Notes under the pieces: generated by a model
What the model saw: the letters and a program-made list of their open reading frames with translations, nothing else
The model's database searches: none
Told to the model about the DNA's origin: nothing
Shown: piece after piece, positions 33,964 through 43,557 of the stretch
Numbering within the stretch: position 1 is the stretch's first letter
Layout: each line of letters opens with the position of its first letter
NCBI GenBank assembly: GCA_947588605.1
Contig: CANPYK010000004.1
Coordinates: 1-64,000 of the forward strand
Reading direction: 5' to 3'
Length of the DNA stretch: 64,000 bases
Source of the DNA: an uncultured Oscillospiraceae bacterium
GTDB taxonomy: Bacteria > Bacillota > Clostridia > Oscillospirales > Oscillospiraceae
Made by a program: the position numbers and the translations under genes

Positions 33964-33992
33964 GTAAATGATTGTCAACGCGGATGTTGTCG

Positions 33993-36602
33993 TTATCGGA
34001 GACTCTCCAGGGATTTTTCCAGATTTTCTATGAGGGCGCGGAGTTTTTCGGCCTTGTCCCGCTCGGCGCTGACGACGGCCTCGGGGGCGCGGGAGATGAA
34101 CGCCTCGTTGGAGAGCTTCTTCATCTGGCCCTCCAAAAAGCCCCGGTTCTTTTTGAGCTCCTTTTCGACCCGCTCCCGCTCGGCCTCCAGATCCACCAGC
34201 TCCCGGAGGGGCAGGAACACCCGGGCGGAATGGGTCACCACGGTGACCATGCCCTCCCTGTCGCCGGTCTCGGCGTCGTCCGCGACCTCCACCTCGGAGG
34301 CCGAGGCCAGGCGCATGATATACGGCGCGCCGGCCCGGAAGGGCTCGGGGGTGGCGGTGGCGATGATGACCTTGGCCTTCCGGCTGGGCGGCACGTTCAT
34401 GGCGCTGCGCTGGGACCGGATGGCCCCCACGGCGTCGATGACCTTCTCGAAGTCCGCCTCCTCGGCTTCAAACCGCAGCTCCTCCCGGACCTCCGGGAAG
34501 TCCTCGATGATGAGGGCGCTCTTTTCGTGGGGCAGGGCCTGGTAGATCTCCTCGGTGATATAGGGCATGAAGGGGTGCAGGAGCTTGAGAATGTCCGTGA
34601 GCACGTAGAGAAGCACCCGCTGGGCGTTCTCGTCCCCCTGGGCAAGGCGGGGCTTGGCAAGCTCGATGGTCCAGTCGCAGAAGGTGTCCCAGATGAAGTC
34701 GTAGATCTTCTGGGCGGCGATGCCCAGCTCATAGCGGTCGAAGTTGTCGTTGACCTCCCCGATGAGGGTGTTGAGCTTGGAGAGCACCCACTTGTCGGGA
34801 AGCTCCAGGTCCTCCGGGAGGGTCTTGTCCTCCACGGTGAGGTTCATCATCACGAACCGGCTGGCGTTCCAGATCTTGTTGGCGAAGTTGCGCATGGCCT
34901 CGCACCGCTCCACGTAGAAGCGCATGTCGTTTCCGGGGCTGTTGCCGGTGATGATGTTGAACCGGAGAGCGTCGGCGCCGAAGCGGTCGATCATTTCGAT
35001 GGGGTCCACGCCGTTGCCGGCGGACTTGCTCATCTTCTTGCCCTGGGGGTCCCGGATAAGGCCGTGGATGAGGACGGTCTTGAAGGGCTCCTTTTTCATG
35101 TGCTCCATGCCGGAGAAGATCATCCGGGCCACCCAGAAGAAAATGATGTCGTAGCCCGTCACCAGCACGTCCGTGGGGTAGAAATACTTAAGATCCTCGG
35201 TCTTATCCGGCCAGCCCAGCGTGGAGAAGGGCCACAGGGCGGAAGAAAACCAGGTGTCCAGCACGTCCGGGTCCCGCTCGATGTTGTGAGAGTGGCAGTG
35301 CTCGCACTCCGTGGGATCGGTGCGGCTCACCGTCATGTGTCCGCAGTCTTTGCACGTCCAGGCGGGGATCTGATGGCCCCACCAGAGCTGCCGGGAGATG
35401 CACCAGTCGCGCACGTTGTGCATCCAGTTTAAATACGTCTTGGCAAAGCGCTCCGGGACGAATTTAATGGTCCCGTCCTCCACCACACGGATGGCCTCCT
35501 TCGCCAGAGGCTCCATCTTCACGAACCACTGGTCCGAAGCCAGGGGCTCCACGTCGGAGTGGCAGCGGTAACAGGTGCCCACATTGTGGACGTGGTCCTC
35601 GATCTTCACGAGATACCCCTGCTCCTCCAGATCGGCGACGATCGCTTTCCGCGCCTCGTACCGGTCCATACCGTTGTATTTCCCGCCGTTGATGATCTTC
35701 CCGTCGCCGTCGATGACGAGGATCTGCTCCAAACCGTGCCGCAAACCCACCTCAAAGTCGTTGGGGTCGTGGCAGGGGGTCATCTTCACGCACCCGGTGC
35801 CGAAGGACTTGTCCACGTACTCGTCGGCCACGATGGGGATCTCCCGGTTGACCAGCGGCAAAATGCAGGTCTTGCCCACCATGTGAGTATAGCGCTCGTC
35901 CTCCGGGTTCACCGCCACGCCGGAGTCGCCCAGCATCGTCTCGGGCCTCGTGGTGGCCACGGTGACGTACCCCGACCCGTCGGTGAGCGGATAGCGGATG
36001 TGCCAGAGCTTGCCGGGCTTCTCCTCGTACTCCACCTCGGCGTCGGAGAGGGCCGTGGTGCAGTGGGGGCACCAGTTGATGATGCGCTTGCCCTTGTAGA
36101 TGAGGCCTTTTTCATAGAGGGAGCAGAATACCTCCCGCACGGCCTTGGAGCACCCCTCGTCCATGGTGAAGCGCTGGCGCTCCCAGTCGCAGGAGGAGCC
36201 CAGGGTCTTGAGCTGCTCCACGATCCTGTCGCCGTACTTGTTTTTCCACTCCCAGACACGGTCGAGGAACTTCTCCCGCCCCAGGTCGAAGCGGGTGAGC
36301 CCTTCCTTACGCAGCTGCTCCTCCACCTTGATCTGCGTGGCGATGCCCGCGTGGTCGTAGCCGGGGAGCCACAGGGCGGAGTAGCCCTTCATGCGCTTAT
36401 AGCGGATGAGGATGTCCTGCAATGTCTCGTCAAAGGCGTGGCCCAGGTGGAGCTGGCCCGTGACGTTGGGGGGCGGGATGACGATGGTGAAGGGCTTTTT
36501 CTCAGGGTCGCGCTCGGCGTGGAAGTACCCCCCGTCCAGCCACATCTGATAGATGCGCCCCTCCACCGCCTTGGGGTCGTACACTTTCGGCAGTTCTTTC
36601 AT
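33993..36602 (-). CDS. valS: Valyl-tRNA synthetase
   Basis: 869 aa class I aminoacyl-tRNA synthetase. HIGH-type motif HLGH at residues 52-55 ([17 protein letters not shown]), an editing CP1 domain ([21 protein letters not shown]), and KMSKS near residue 519 ([17 protein letters not shown]). Anticodon-binding domain and the C-terminal coiled-coil arm ([40 protein letters not shown]) are complete. Zinc-type cysteines are visible in [20 protein letters not shown]. Regulated by an upstream T-box. Confidence 0.97.
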   Translation of the reverse strand: MKELPKVYDPKAVEGRIYQMWLDGGYFHAERDPEKKPFTIVIPPPNVTGQLHLGHAFDETLQDILIRYKRMKGYSALWLPGYDHAGIATQIKVEEQLRKEGLTRFDLGREKFLDRVWEWKNKYGDRIVEQLKTLGSSCDWERQRFTMDEGCSKAVREVFCSLYEKGLIYKGKRIINWCPHCTTALSDAEVEYEEKPGKLWHIRYPLTDGSGYVTVATTRPETMLGDSGVAVNPEDERYTHMVGKTCILPLVNREIPIVADEYVDKSFGTGCVKMTPCHDPNDFEVGLRHGLEQILVIDGDGKIINGGKYNGMDRYEARKAIVADLEEQGYLVKIEDHVHNVGTCYRCHSDVEPLASDQWFVKMEPLAKEAIRVVEDGTIKFVPERFAKTYLNWMHNVRDWCISRQLWWGHQIPAWTCKDCGHMTVSRTDPTECEHCHSHNIERDPDVLDTWFSSALWPFSTLGWPDKTEDLKYFYPTDVLVTGYDIIFFWVARMIFSGMEHMKKEPFKTVLIHGLIRDPQGKKMSKSAGNGVDPIEMIDRFGADALRFNIITGNSPGNDMRFYVERCEAMRNFANKIWNASRFVMMNLTVEDKTLPEDLELPDKWVLSKLNTLIGEVNDNFDRYELGIAAQKIYDFIWDTFCDWTIELAKPRLAQGDENAQRVLLYVLTDILKLLHPFMPYITEEIYQALPHEKSALIIEDFPEVREELRFEAEEADFEKVIDAVGAIRSQRSAMNVPPSRKAKVIIATATPEPFRAGAPYIMRLASASEVEVADDAETGDREGMVTVVTHSARVFLPLRELVDLEAERERVEKELKKNRGFLEGQMKKLSNEAFISRAPEAVVSAERDKAEKLRALIENLEKSLESLR

Positions 36603-36631
36603 GTTTTACCTTACCTTTCCGTTTTGGGACG

Positions 36632-36865
36632 AAAAAATCGCCCCAAGCAAAATAGCTCAGGGCGAATGAAGCTCATCCGCGGTACCACCTGAATTCCCCG
36701 CCGCCGGCGGGGCACTCATCGCTCTGTAACGGGAGCACCCGTCGGGGACTACCTATCACCCCCGCGGCTCCGGGACGACCTTTCGCGCGCTTCCCGTCAG
36801 GACCTCGCACCACCCGGTCCCTCTCTGCGACGATCCGCGCCTACTTCTTCCCCTCACAGCCATTT
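36632..36865 (-). promoter_or_regulatory. T-box leader of valS
   Basis: About 230 nt between the valS promoter and ATG. The conserved T-box core GGTGGTACCGCGG is at about 36677-36690 (minus strand), preceded by the antiterminator partner region (GCTCCCGTTACAGAGC, about 36722-36738). A terminator follows: TCGCCCTGAGC (36655-36665) pairs with GCTTGGGGCGA (36638-36648), then six T (36632-36637). The Stem I region contains GGTCGTCCCGG, so GUC (Val) is the candidate specifier codon. Uncharged tRNA-Val would permit readthrough into valS. Confidence 0.92.
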
Positions 36866-36871
36866 GCGGGT

Positions 36872-36900
36872 ATTATATGCGGATTTTTGAGGTTTGTCAA
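36872..36900 (-). promoter_or_regulatory. valS promoter
   Basis: Consensus TTGACA (36895-36900), 17 bp, TATAAT (36872-36877) on the minus strand, immediately upstream of the T-box leader. Confidence 0.88.
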
Positions 36901-36964
36901 GCGAAACTTTTCCCCTCCGCTGGAGGGGCTAACTTGAAGGGGGCGGACGCGATTTATCGGAACC

Positions 36965-37740
36965 TCTCTGTCATCCAACGTTCGCTGCCCCCCTACCCCC
37001 CTCCTACGAGGAGGGGGCTCCGAGACGGAGGTGGGCGCGATTTGTCGGAACCGTTCCCGTTACGCCACGTGGCACGGGCGGGTTTGGAACCCGCCCCTAC
37101 AAAAAAAGGAAGGTTATTCCATTCAACCAGCTCCGGATTTCAACAAAACGTGGGCCAACCTGGGCGGCGGCCCGTACAGCGGAATGGAAACGTATCCCAA
37201 AAACTGTAGGGGCGGGTTCCAAACCCGCCCGACCCCCGTCCCCCGTCCCCGCCGCGCGGGCAAATCAAAACCGCGGCGCAGCCGCAACCTTTTTCGCCCC
37301 CTCCTCGTAGGAGGGGGGGCAGGGGGGAAGCGAAGGTTGGGCGACAGGGCCGTTCCGGCAAAACGGACCGGTTCTTTCCCGCAACGTGGCACGGGCGGGT
37401 TTGGAACCCGCCCCTACAGGGGATATGGAAGGTTATCCTATTCAATTGCCATCGGAAATCATCGCAACGCGGGCCGCCAAGAGTGGCGGCCCCTACGGCG
37501 TTGATCGGGGGCCAATCCGAACCCTGCAACGTGGGCCGCTGTGGGCAGCGGCCCGTACGGCGTTGATTAAACGCAATTCAAACTGTAGGGGCGGACCCAT
37601 GTGTCCGCCCGTCCCCCCGTCCCCCGTCCCCGCCGCGCGGGCAAATCCAAGCCTGCGCCGCAGGCGCAAACCTTTCAAAAAGCCCCCTCCTCGTAGGAGG
37701 GGGGCAGGGGGGCAGCGAACGTATGATACCAGCGCGGTCC
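36965..37740. repeat. Long mixed array of palindromic repeats
   Basis: No gene seen. Composite-element fragments at about 36977-37030, 37270-37340 and 37675-37730 (each with the CTCCTACGAGGAG hairpin or its reverse). Co-varying short hairpins at about 37078-37100, 37160-37178, 37207-37229, 37393-37416, 37470-37490 (GGGCCGCC/GGCGGCCC), 37530-37552 (GGGCCGCT/AGCGGCCC) and 37588-37610 (GGGCGGAC/GTCCGCCC around CATGT). The linker ATGGAAGGTTATCC recurs near 37427 and, inverted, in other arrays. Confidence 0.85.
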
Positions 37741-37769
37741 CGATGAACGCGCCAGCCCGATTATCTCCC

Positions 37770-38843
37770 TCATCGCTCCTCCCCGCCGGGGAGCCGCGCC
37801 GTCAGGCGGTCGATGGCGGCGGTGAGGCGGGGGACGCGCAGGAGCTTGAAGAGACGGATCCGGACAAGCTCCAGGGCCGTGCAGGCGAGATACACTCCCA
37901 GGGCGGTGAGGAGCGCCAGCGCCACGCACTTCACGCCCCCGTAAGACGGAAAGGTCAGGGTAAGCCGGCCCGTAACGGCCCGGTAGAGCCAGGGGCTGAT
38001 GTGGATGAGGTACACTCCCAGCGCCGCCGGGGCCATAACCTCCACGGCGCGGCGCAGGGGCCTTGCCCGCAGCTCCAGCTTGGAGAAGAAGAGCACCAGC
38101 GCCACGCCCTCCAGCAAAACGGTGGGGGACGTGTAGCTCAGCCACCGCCATTCATCCCGCAGGATGCTGACCCAGGTGACGGCCAGGCAGAGAAGATAGA
38201 GGAGGGCGGCCCAGCGCTTTTTCAGCTTCTTCAAAAGCTCCGACCGGCGCAGATATCCCCCCACGACGTACAAAAGCGCCAGCCAGATCACGCTGTACCC
38301 GCCGCCCAGGTTGTAAATGCGGTTGAGGCTCATGGTCGCCGCCGGCGTCAGGAAGGTGCCGGTGACGCTGAGCGCCAGGACCCCCAGCGCCAAAAGCCCC
38401 AGGGACCGTAAGGGCAGGTCCCGGACGCCGGCCTCCAGGAGCGGCATCAGGAGCATCACGCCGAAGTAGGCGGTCATGTACCAGTACTGCCCGGAGATCA
38501 GGGGAAAGGCCGCCCACAACAGCGGGTCCCCGGCCACCTTGGAATGAATGGCCAGGCCCAACAGGGTAAAGCCCAGGGAGTAGAAGGCCGTCTGGAGCCA
38601 CAGCCCCGCCGCCTTGCCCACGCTGACGCTCCTCCCCGCGCCCACCCAGCCGCTGACCAGCCCGAAGCAGTTCACCGCGCAGTAGGCGGCGCTCTCGGCA
38701 AGCCAGGTCATCTCAAAGACCCCCGGCCGCCGGTCCGTCCGGCTGAGGATGGGCAGAAGCATGTGCAGGACCACCACCATGTACATGGAAACGATCCTCA
38801 GCGCCTCGATCCCCATGTTCCTCTCCGCTCGCGTCCGTTCCAT
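37770..38843 (-). CDS. Acyltransferase family membrane protein
   Basis: 357 aa, about ten membrane helices, of the acyltransferase 3 family that O-acylates cell-surface glycans or lipids. The N-terminal MGIEALRIVSMYMVVVLHMLLP with the conserved R and H is typical; further on GQYWYMTAYFGVMLLMPLLE and the C-terminal GVYLIHISPWLY. Acyl donor and acceptor are unknown. Start is the first ATG after GGAGGCGCGCGG. It is followed by no clear operon partner; a HAD phosphatase gene lies 22 bp upstream. Confidence 0.88.
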   Translation of the reverse strand: MERTRAERNMGIEALRIVSMYMVVVLHMLLPILSRTDRRPGVFEMTWLAESAAYCAVNCFGLVSGWVGAGRSVSVGKAAGLWLQTAFYSLGFTLLGLAIHSKVAGDPLLWAAFPLISGQYWYMTAYFGVMLLMPLLEAGVRDLPLRSLGLLALGVLALSVTGTFLTPAATMSLNRIYNLGGGYSVIWLALLYVVGGYLRRSELLKKLKKRWAALLYLLCLAVTWVSILRDEWRWLSYTSPTVLLEGVALVLFFSKLELRARPLRRAVEVMAPAALGVYLIHISPWLYRAVTGRLTLTFPSYGGVKCVALALLTALGVYLACTALELVRIRLFKLLRVPRLTAAIDRLTARLPGGEER

Positions 38844-38865
38844 CCGCGCGCCTCCTTTGTATGTG

Positions 38866-39519
38866 TTAAACCCCGAAAAACTCCATAAGTCCCCAGGCGT
38901 CCTTGACGATGTAGGTCGCGCCGGCGGCGCGGAGCTCCTCCTCGGTGCCGTAGCCGTGGAGGACGCCGACGGTGGCGAGGCCGAAGGGGCGGGCGCCCTC
39001 TACGTCGTACTTGCGGTCGCCTACTAAAACGGCGGTTTTGAGGTCGGTGACGGGGAGGGTGTCGATGATGTAGCGGAGGACGTCGGCCTTCTCCACCCGG
39101 CCCACGGTCGCGTCCGAGCCGCCCAGGAAATCGAAGTATTGGGCAAGGCCGAAGTGGGCCATGACCGTCTCCACGCCGTCCTGGCGCTTGGAGGAGGCGA
39201 TGACCAGGCGCTTGCCGGCGGCGCGAAGCCTCTGAAAAAGCTCCTCCATGCCGGGAAAAACGCTGTTTTCGTAGATGCCCTTGGGGAGATAGTAGCTCAG
39301 ATAGTACTCCATGATCTCCCCGATCCGGTCCTCGGGGACGCCGTAAAAGTTATGAAAAGACCAGCTTAAAGGCGGTCCCACCACCTTTTTGAGCTCGGAA
39401 TGGGTCTCCGGCTCGATGCCGAAGCGTGAAAGGGCGTAGTGGAAGGCGTTCATGACGCCGGGGGCGGAGTCGGTGACGGTGCCGTCCAGGTCAAAGAGGA
39501 TGGTGTTATAGTCCGGCAT
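38866..39519 (-). CDS. HAD-family phosphatase (phosphoglycolate phosphatase-like)
   Basis: 217 aa. Motif I FDLDGTVTDSA with nucleophile Asp10 and Asp12; a helical cap of type C1 (about 20-80); motif II VIASSKRQ; motif III with Lys in ...VLVGDRKYDVEGARPFGLATVGVLHGYG. Close to Gph/PpaX-type enzymes acting on phosphoglycolate or pyrophosphate; the true substrate is not evident. Follows pcrA by 12 bp. Confidence 0.88.
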   Translation of the reverse strand: MPDYNTILFDLDGTVTDSAPGVMNAFHYALSRFGIEPETHSELKKVVGPPLSWSFHNFYGVPEDRIGEIMEYYLSYYLPKGIYENSVFPGMEELFQRLRAAGKRLVIASSKRQDGVETVMAHFGLAQYFDFLGGSDATVGRVEKADVLRYIIDTLPVTDLKTAVLVGDRKYDVEGARPFGLATVGVLHGYGTEEELRAAGATYIVKDAWGLMEFFGV

Positions 39520-39531
39520 AGGCGAAAAACC

Positions 39532-42009
39532 TCATTTTTTCGTGATAAAAGGGGCCGCGGCCTTCAGCATCAGGCGTTTTTGGGTACCGTTGAAGTTCAC
39601 GGTGAGAAGGGCGTCCCCCGGCATGGAGGTGACGGCGACGACGGTGCCCTCGCCGAAGGCCTTGTGGCGGATGACGTCCCCGGCGGAGAGGGTGGGGAGG
39701 GTCTTGGGGGACTGGGAGGCCGTTTTCGGACCCTCGGCGGGGGGTCTCCGGACCCCCTGGGACACCCCTCCGAACCCCCTCCGAGGGGTCTCCGAGCCCC
39801 CGACCAACCCCCTCCGAGGGGCCTCCGGGAAGGGGGTTTTTTCCCGCCGGCGGTACTCCAGCCACTCCGGGTCCGGCTCCCGGGTAAAGCCCTCGGAACC
39901 CATCCTGAGGTCGGCGGGCTTGTCGATGTCCCCGTCCGGGATCTCCTCCACGAAGCGGGAGACGGCGTTGGCGGTGGTGTGGCCGAAGAGAAGCCGGCGG
40001 CGGGCGGCGGTGAGGGTGAGGCGGCGCTTGGCCCTCGTCAGGGCCACGTAGCAAAGGCGGCGCTCCTCCTCCAGGTCCTCCTCGCTGTCGGTGCTCCGGG
40101 AGGAGGGGAAGAGGTTCTCCTCCATGCCCACCAGGAACACCCAGGGGAACTCCAGGCCCTTGGCCGCGTGGATGGTCATCAAAATAACGCTCTCGCCCTG
40201 GGTGTCCACGCTGTCAAGGTCCGAGTAAAGGGCGATCTCGTCGAGGAACCCGGCGAGAGACGGCGTCTCGGCGGAGGCGGCGTAGGAGACGATGTTGGAT
40301 TTAAGCTCCATGATGTTGTCCCGCCGCGCCAAGGCCTCGTCGGAGTCGCCCAGGGCCTCTAAGTACCCCGTCTTCTCCAAAAGGGCGTCGTAGAAGTCCT
40401 CCAGCGGCATGGTTTCGGAGAGGGTCCGCAGCTCCATGATGAGGGCCAGGAATTTCGCAAGCTTCCCGGCGGCGTTTTTGAGCTCCGGGAAGCTCCCGGC
40501 GTCGGCGGCGATGTCCAAAATAGGCCGGCGCTGGGCGGCGGCGAGAGCGCGCAGGCGCTCCACGGTGGTGTCGCCGATGCCCCGGGCGGGGGTGTTGATG
40601 ATCCGCAAAAGCCGCAGGTCGTCGGCGGGGTTGTTGACGACGGCGAGATAACTGGTCATGTCCTTGATCTCGGCCCGGTCGAAGAACCGGGTGCCGCCCA
40701 CCACCTTGTAGGGGATGGCCAGGCGCTTGAAGGCGTATTCCAGGCGGTTGGACTGGACGTTCATCCGGTAGAGGACGGCAAAATCGCTCCAGCGCATCCC
40801 GCCGGCCACGGCGTTGACGATGGAGCTTGCCACGAATTCCGCCTCGGCGTCGTCGCCGTCGCTGACCACGAGCTTCAGCTTCTCCCCGTCCCCGGCGGAG
40901 GTCCACAGGTTCTTTCCCCGGCGCTCGGCGTTATGGCGGATGACGGCGTTGGCGGCGCTTAAAATGTGGCCGGTGGAGCGGTAATTTTGCTCCAGCTTGA
41001 TGACGCGGGCGTTTTTGAAGCGGTTTTCAAAGCTCAGGATGTTCTCGATGGTGGCCCCCCGGAAGCGGTAGATGGACTGGTCGTCGTCGCCAACCACGCA
41101 GATGTTCTCCCGCTCCCCCGCCAGCATGGCCGCCAGGAGGTACTGGGCGTGGCTGGTATCCTGGTACTCGTCCACCAGCACGTAGTGAAAGCGGCGCTGC
41201 CAATAGGCCCGCTCCTCCGGGTAGTCGCGCAGGAGGAGGACAGTGTAGTAGATGAGGTCGTCAAAGTCCAGCGCGTCCGCCGCCAAAAGCCGGCGGGCAT
41301 ACTCGGTGTAGGCCCGGGCTATGTACTTCTGCCGGGGGTCCCAGCCCTTCTCCGCCGCCGCGGCGAAGTCCGCCGGGGACTGGAGCTTGTCCTTGGCGCG
41401 GCTGATGGCACCGAGGACGGACTTGGGCGGAAACTGCTTCTCGTCCAGGTTGAGCTCCCGGAGGACCCGCTTCATCACCGCCACGGAGTCGGCGGCGTCG
41501 TAAATGGTGAAGTTGGGGGAGATGCCCAGGACCTCCACGCTTTTACGCAAAATCCGCACGCAGGCCGAGTGGAAGGTCATGGCCCAGACGTCCCCGGCGC
41601 CGGGACCCAGCTTGCGCTCGAGTCTGGCCTTGAGCTCGTCGGCGGCCTTGTTGGTGAAGGTGATGGCGATGACCCGCCAGGGCTCCACCGGGTCCAGCGC
41701 GCAAAGCTCCCGGACCTCCTCGGGCACGGGGCCCGTACGTCCGGCCTCCGCCTCCAGAAGGGCAAGCTCCGCCTCCCCCATTTCCTCCGGCACCTCGGGG
41801 CTGTCCGAGCCCCGGCCGTAGCGGATGAGGTTGGCAATGCGGTCGATGAGCACCGTGGTCTTCCCGCTCCCCGCCCCGGCCAGCAGCAGCAGCGGGCCCT
41901 CCGTGGCCAGGACGGATTTTTTCTGCATATCGTTGAGGTGGGCAAAGTCCCGCTCGATGACCTGTCTGCGCGCCAGAAAAAAGCGCCGTTCAAATTCGTT
42001 TCTCTCCAT
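39532..42009 (-). CDS. pcrA: ATP-dependent DNA helicase PcrA/UvrD
   Basis: 825 aa superfamily 1A helicase for repair and displacement of proteins from DNA. Walker A AGAGSGKT at residues 44-51; DEXX motif VDEYQDTS; motif III GDDDQSIYRFRGA; motif IV LEQNYRSTGHIL; motif V MTIHAAKGLEFPWVFLVG; motif VI EERRLCYVALTRAKRRL. The C-terminus has the Tudor-like GDVIRHKAFGEGTVV. ATG 42009 is chosen because the frame upstream reads through repeat-rich intergenic sequence. The linker at about 725-762 is unusual: it reads Pro/Arg/Gly repeats encoded by palindromic DNA (39731-39838). Confidence 0.95.
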   Translation of the reverse strand: MERNEFERRFFLARRQVIERDFAHLNDMQKKSVLATEGPLLLLAGAGSGKTTVLIDRIANLIRYGRGSDSPEVPEEMGEAELALLEAEAGRTGPVPEEVRELCALDPVEPWRVIAITFTNKAADELKARLERKLGPGAGDVWAMTFHSACVRILRKSVEVLGISPNFTIYDAADSVAVMKRVLRELNLDEKQFPPKSVLGAISRAKDKLQSPADFAAAAEKGWDPRQKYIARAYTEYARRLLAADALDFDDLIYYTVLLLRDYPEERAYWQRRFHYVLVDEYQDTSHAQYLLAAMLAGERENICVVGDDDQSIYRFRGATIENILSFENRFKNARVIKLEQNYRSTGHILSAANAVIRHNAERRGKNLWTSAGDGEKLKLVVSDGDDAEAEFVASSIVNAVAGGMRWSDFAVLYRMNVQSNRLEYAFKRLAIPYKVVGGTRFFDRAEIKDMTSYLAVVNNPADDLRLLRIINTPARGIGDTTVERLRALAAAQRRPILDIAADAGSFPELKNAAGKLAKFLALIMELRTLSETMPLEDFYDALLEKTGYLEALGDSDEALARRDNIMELKSNIVSYAASAETPSLAGFLDEIALYSDLDSVDTQGESVILMTIHAAKGLEFPWVFLVGMEENLFPSSRSTDSEEDLEEERRLCYVALTRAKRRLTLTAARRRLLFGHTTANAVSRFVEEIPDGDIDKPADLRMGSEGFTREPDPEWLEYRRREKTPFPEAPRRGLVGGSETPRRGFGGVSQGVRRPPAEGPKTASQSPKTLPTLSAGDVIRHKAFGEGTVVAVTSMPGDALLTVNFNGTQKRLMLKAAAPFITKK
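39731..39838. repeat. Palindromic repeat within the pcrA linker
   Basis: Two copies of ACCCCCTCCGAGGGG followed by YCTCCG (39774-39795 and 39807-39826), plus related GGGGTCTCCGGACCCC near 39742-39757. In the pcrA frame this gives repeated PRRG-G segments (PRRGLVGG, PRRGFGG). The length keeps the frame open. Confidence 0.85.
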
Positions 42010-42084
42010 AGCGTTGCGTTCCGTTTCTGAAAGGTTCCCTGACAGTATACACCGGGGGCGGGAAAATGTAAAGGTGGGAAATGG

Positions 42085-43418
42085 GGGCGGGTGATCGGGA
42101 CCGCCCGAAGCCCTCAACGCTCGCTTCCCCCCCGCCCCCCTCCTACGAGGAGGGGGGCGAAAAAGGATGCGGCTAACGCCGCGGTTTGGATTATCCGCTG
42201 CGGCGGGGGACGGGCGGGTTTAGAACCCGCCCCTACATTTTCCAATTTTCCTTCCATCCCCGCTGTAGGGGCCGCCTCTCTTGGCGGCCCGCGTTGCAGG
42301 TTTCGGATTGCCCCAGATTAACGCCGTAGGGGTCGCCGTCTCGGCGACCCGCGTTTCGATGACCTCCGGTGTCGGTTGAATGGGGTAACATTCCATATTC
42401 CCTGTAGGGGCGGGTTCCAAACCCGCCCGTGCCACGTTACGAGACGGAACCGGTTCCGATAAAACGGTAAATGTCGGTTATCGGGACCATGGGCCGCTGT
42501 GGGCCTGCGCCCGCAGGCGCGTTTCGGAGCGCAACCGCCGCGCAGCGGCGGCTCTTAGCGCGGAGATGCGGCCCGTACGGCGTTGTTCGGGACGGGTCAA
42601 TAGACGAAGGGCGGGTCGCCGGGGACGGCGACCCCTACGGCGATGTTTATAACCTGCGGGTCATCGGGACCGCTCTCATGTCCAACGCTCGCTGCCCCCC
42701 TGCCCCCCTCCTACGAGGAGGGGGGCGAAAAAGGATGCGCCGCTTTGCGGCGCAATTTTTATATAAACGCGGCGCGAAGCGCCGCATCCTTGTTCCCCCG
42801 ACCCCTTTTTCGGAAAAAGGGGTGCCGCCGCAGCGGCGGGGTATTCGAGCCCTCGTCCCCCGTCCCCTGTCTTAGCCTTCCCCACGAAGTGGGGAAGGTG
42901 GCGCCCGCAGGCGCCGGATGAGGTGGGTCCGTTCATCGTAGCCGGTTGCAGCCCTCCGGCTGCCACCTCACCCCTCCCCCTCCATCTCCGCGCTAAGAGC
43001 CGCCGCTTCGCGGCGGTTGCGCTCCGAAACGCGCCTGCGGGCGCAGCCGCCCTGCGGGGAGGGCTCTGAGTCGGAGGCGGGTACGATGATTTGGGCGGCG
43101 GGATAGACGGAACCACCCCGGCGCTTCGCGCCACCCCTCCGTGGGAGGGGCAAGACTAGCTGCACGCTCCCTTTTGCCCCTCCTAGGTCGGGGTGGCCGA
43201 GCGCAGCGAGGCCGGGGTGGTGTGTGCGGCGGCGGGGGCGGGCGGGTGGGAAAATTAAAAATGCGGCGAAGCCGCAAACCTTTTCCCGCCGCCGCACGAG
43301 GGACCCTTCCGGCGCTGCGCGCCACCTCCCCCAGGGGGGAGGTCATTAAGCTCCCCACTGGGGGAGGTTTTTTGCCTGATAATAAGAGCGCGGGGACCCG
43401 GTGAAGGGTCCCCGCTAA
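42085..43418. repeat. Largest repeat cluster of the window
   Basis: No gene seen. Contents: reverse composite module (42115-42190); co-varying hairpins at about 42213-42233, 42266-42288, 42328-42348, 42404-42424 and, after a gap, 42487-42580 and 42607-42630; full composite element 42690-42860; third-family modules CCTTCCCCAC/GTGGGGAAGG with GGCGCCCGCAGGCGCC (42873-42925) and CCCTGCGGGGAGGG (43050-43066); CCACCCCGGC...GGAGGGGC and its inverse (43115-43230); CTCCCCCAGGGGGGAGG with CTCCCCACTGGGGGAGG (43326-43370); and a GCGGGGACCC/GGGTCCCCGC hairpin at 43390-43416. Confidence 0.85.
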
Positions 43419-43419
43419 A

Positions 43420-43557
43420 AAGAGGATAAAATGAAAAAGATGAAATCAAGCTTGGTACTTTCTATTGTACAAATGATTTGTTAAGAGAACAACGAAAAAG
43501 TGTTTCAAATATGTGAAATCACACTTAAAATTTGCGTCAAGAGTTTGGAATCTATTG
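43420..43557. other. AT-rich island downstream of the GNAT gene
   Basis: About 138 bp of strikingly low GC compared with its surroundings. Contains an imperfect inverted repeat AAGTGTTTCA / TGAAATCACACTT around AATATG (about 43499-43527). A 17-codon frame with a fair ribosome binding site (43431-43484, starting MKKMKSSLVLS) is present on plus but has nothing else to support it. No gene assigned. Confidence 0.45.

Noticed and set aside
36965-37740. CRISPR array
   Set aside because: Hairpins recur, but spacing is irregular, the repeated unit is a palindrome of changing sequence, and no cas genes are present.
37386-38411. 341-residue plus-strand frame
   Set aside because: First third is repeat-array DNA and the rest is antisense to the acyltransferase gene.
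43431-43484. 17-codon plus-strand frame with a fair ribosome binding site
   Set aside because: No promoter, no downstream gene to regulate on plus, and its position in an AT-rich patch makes chance likely.
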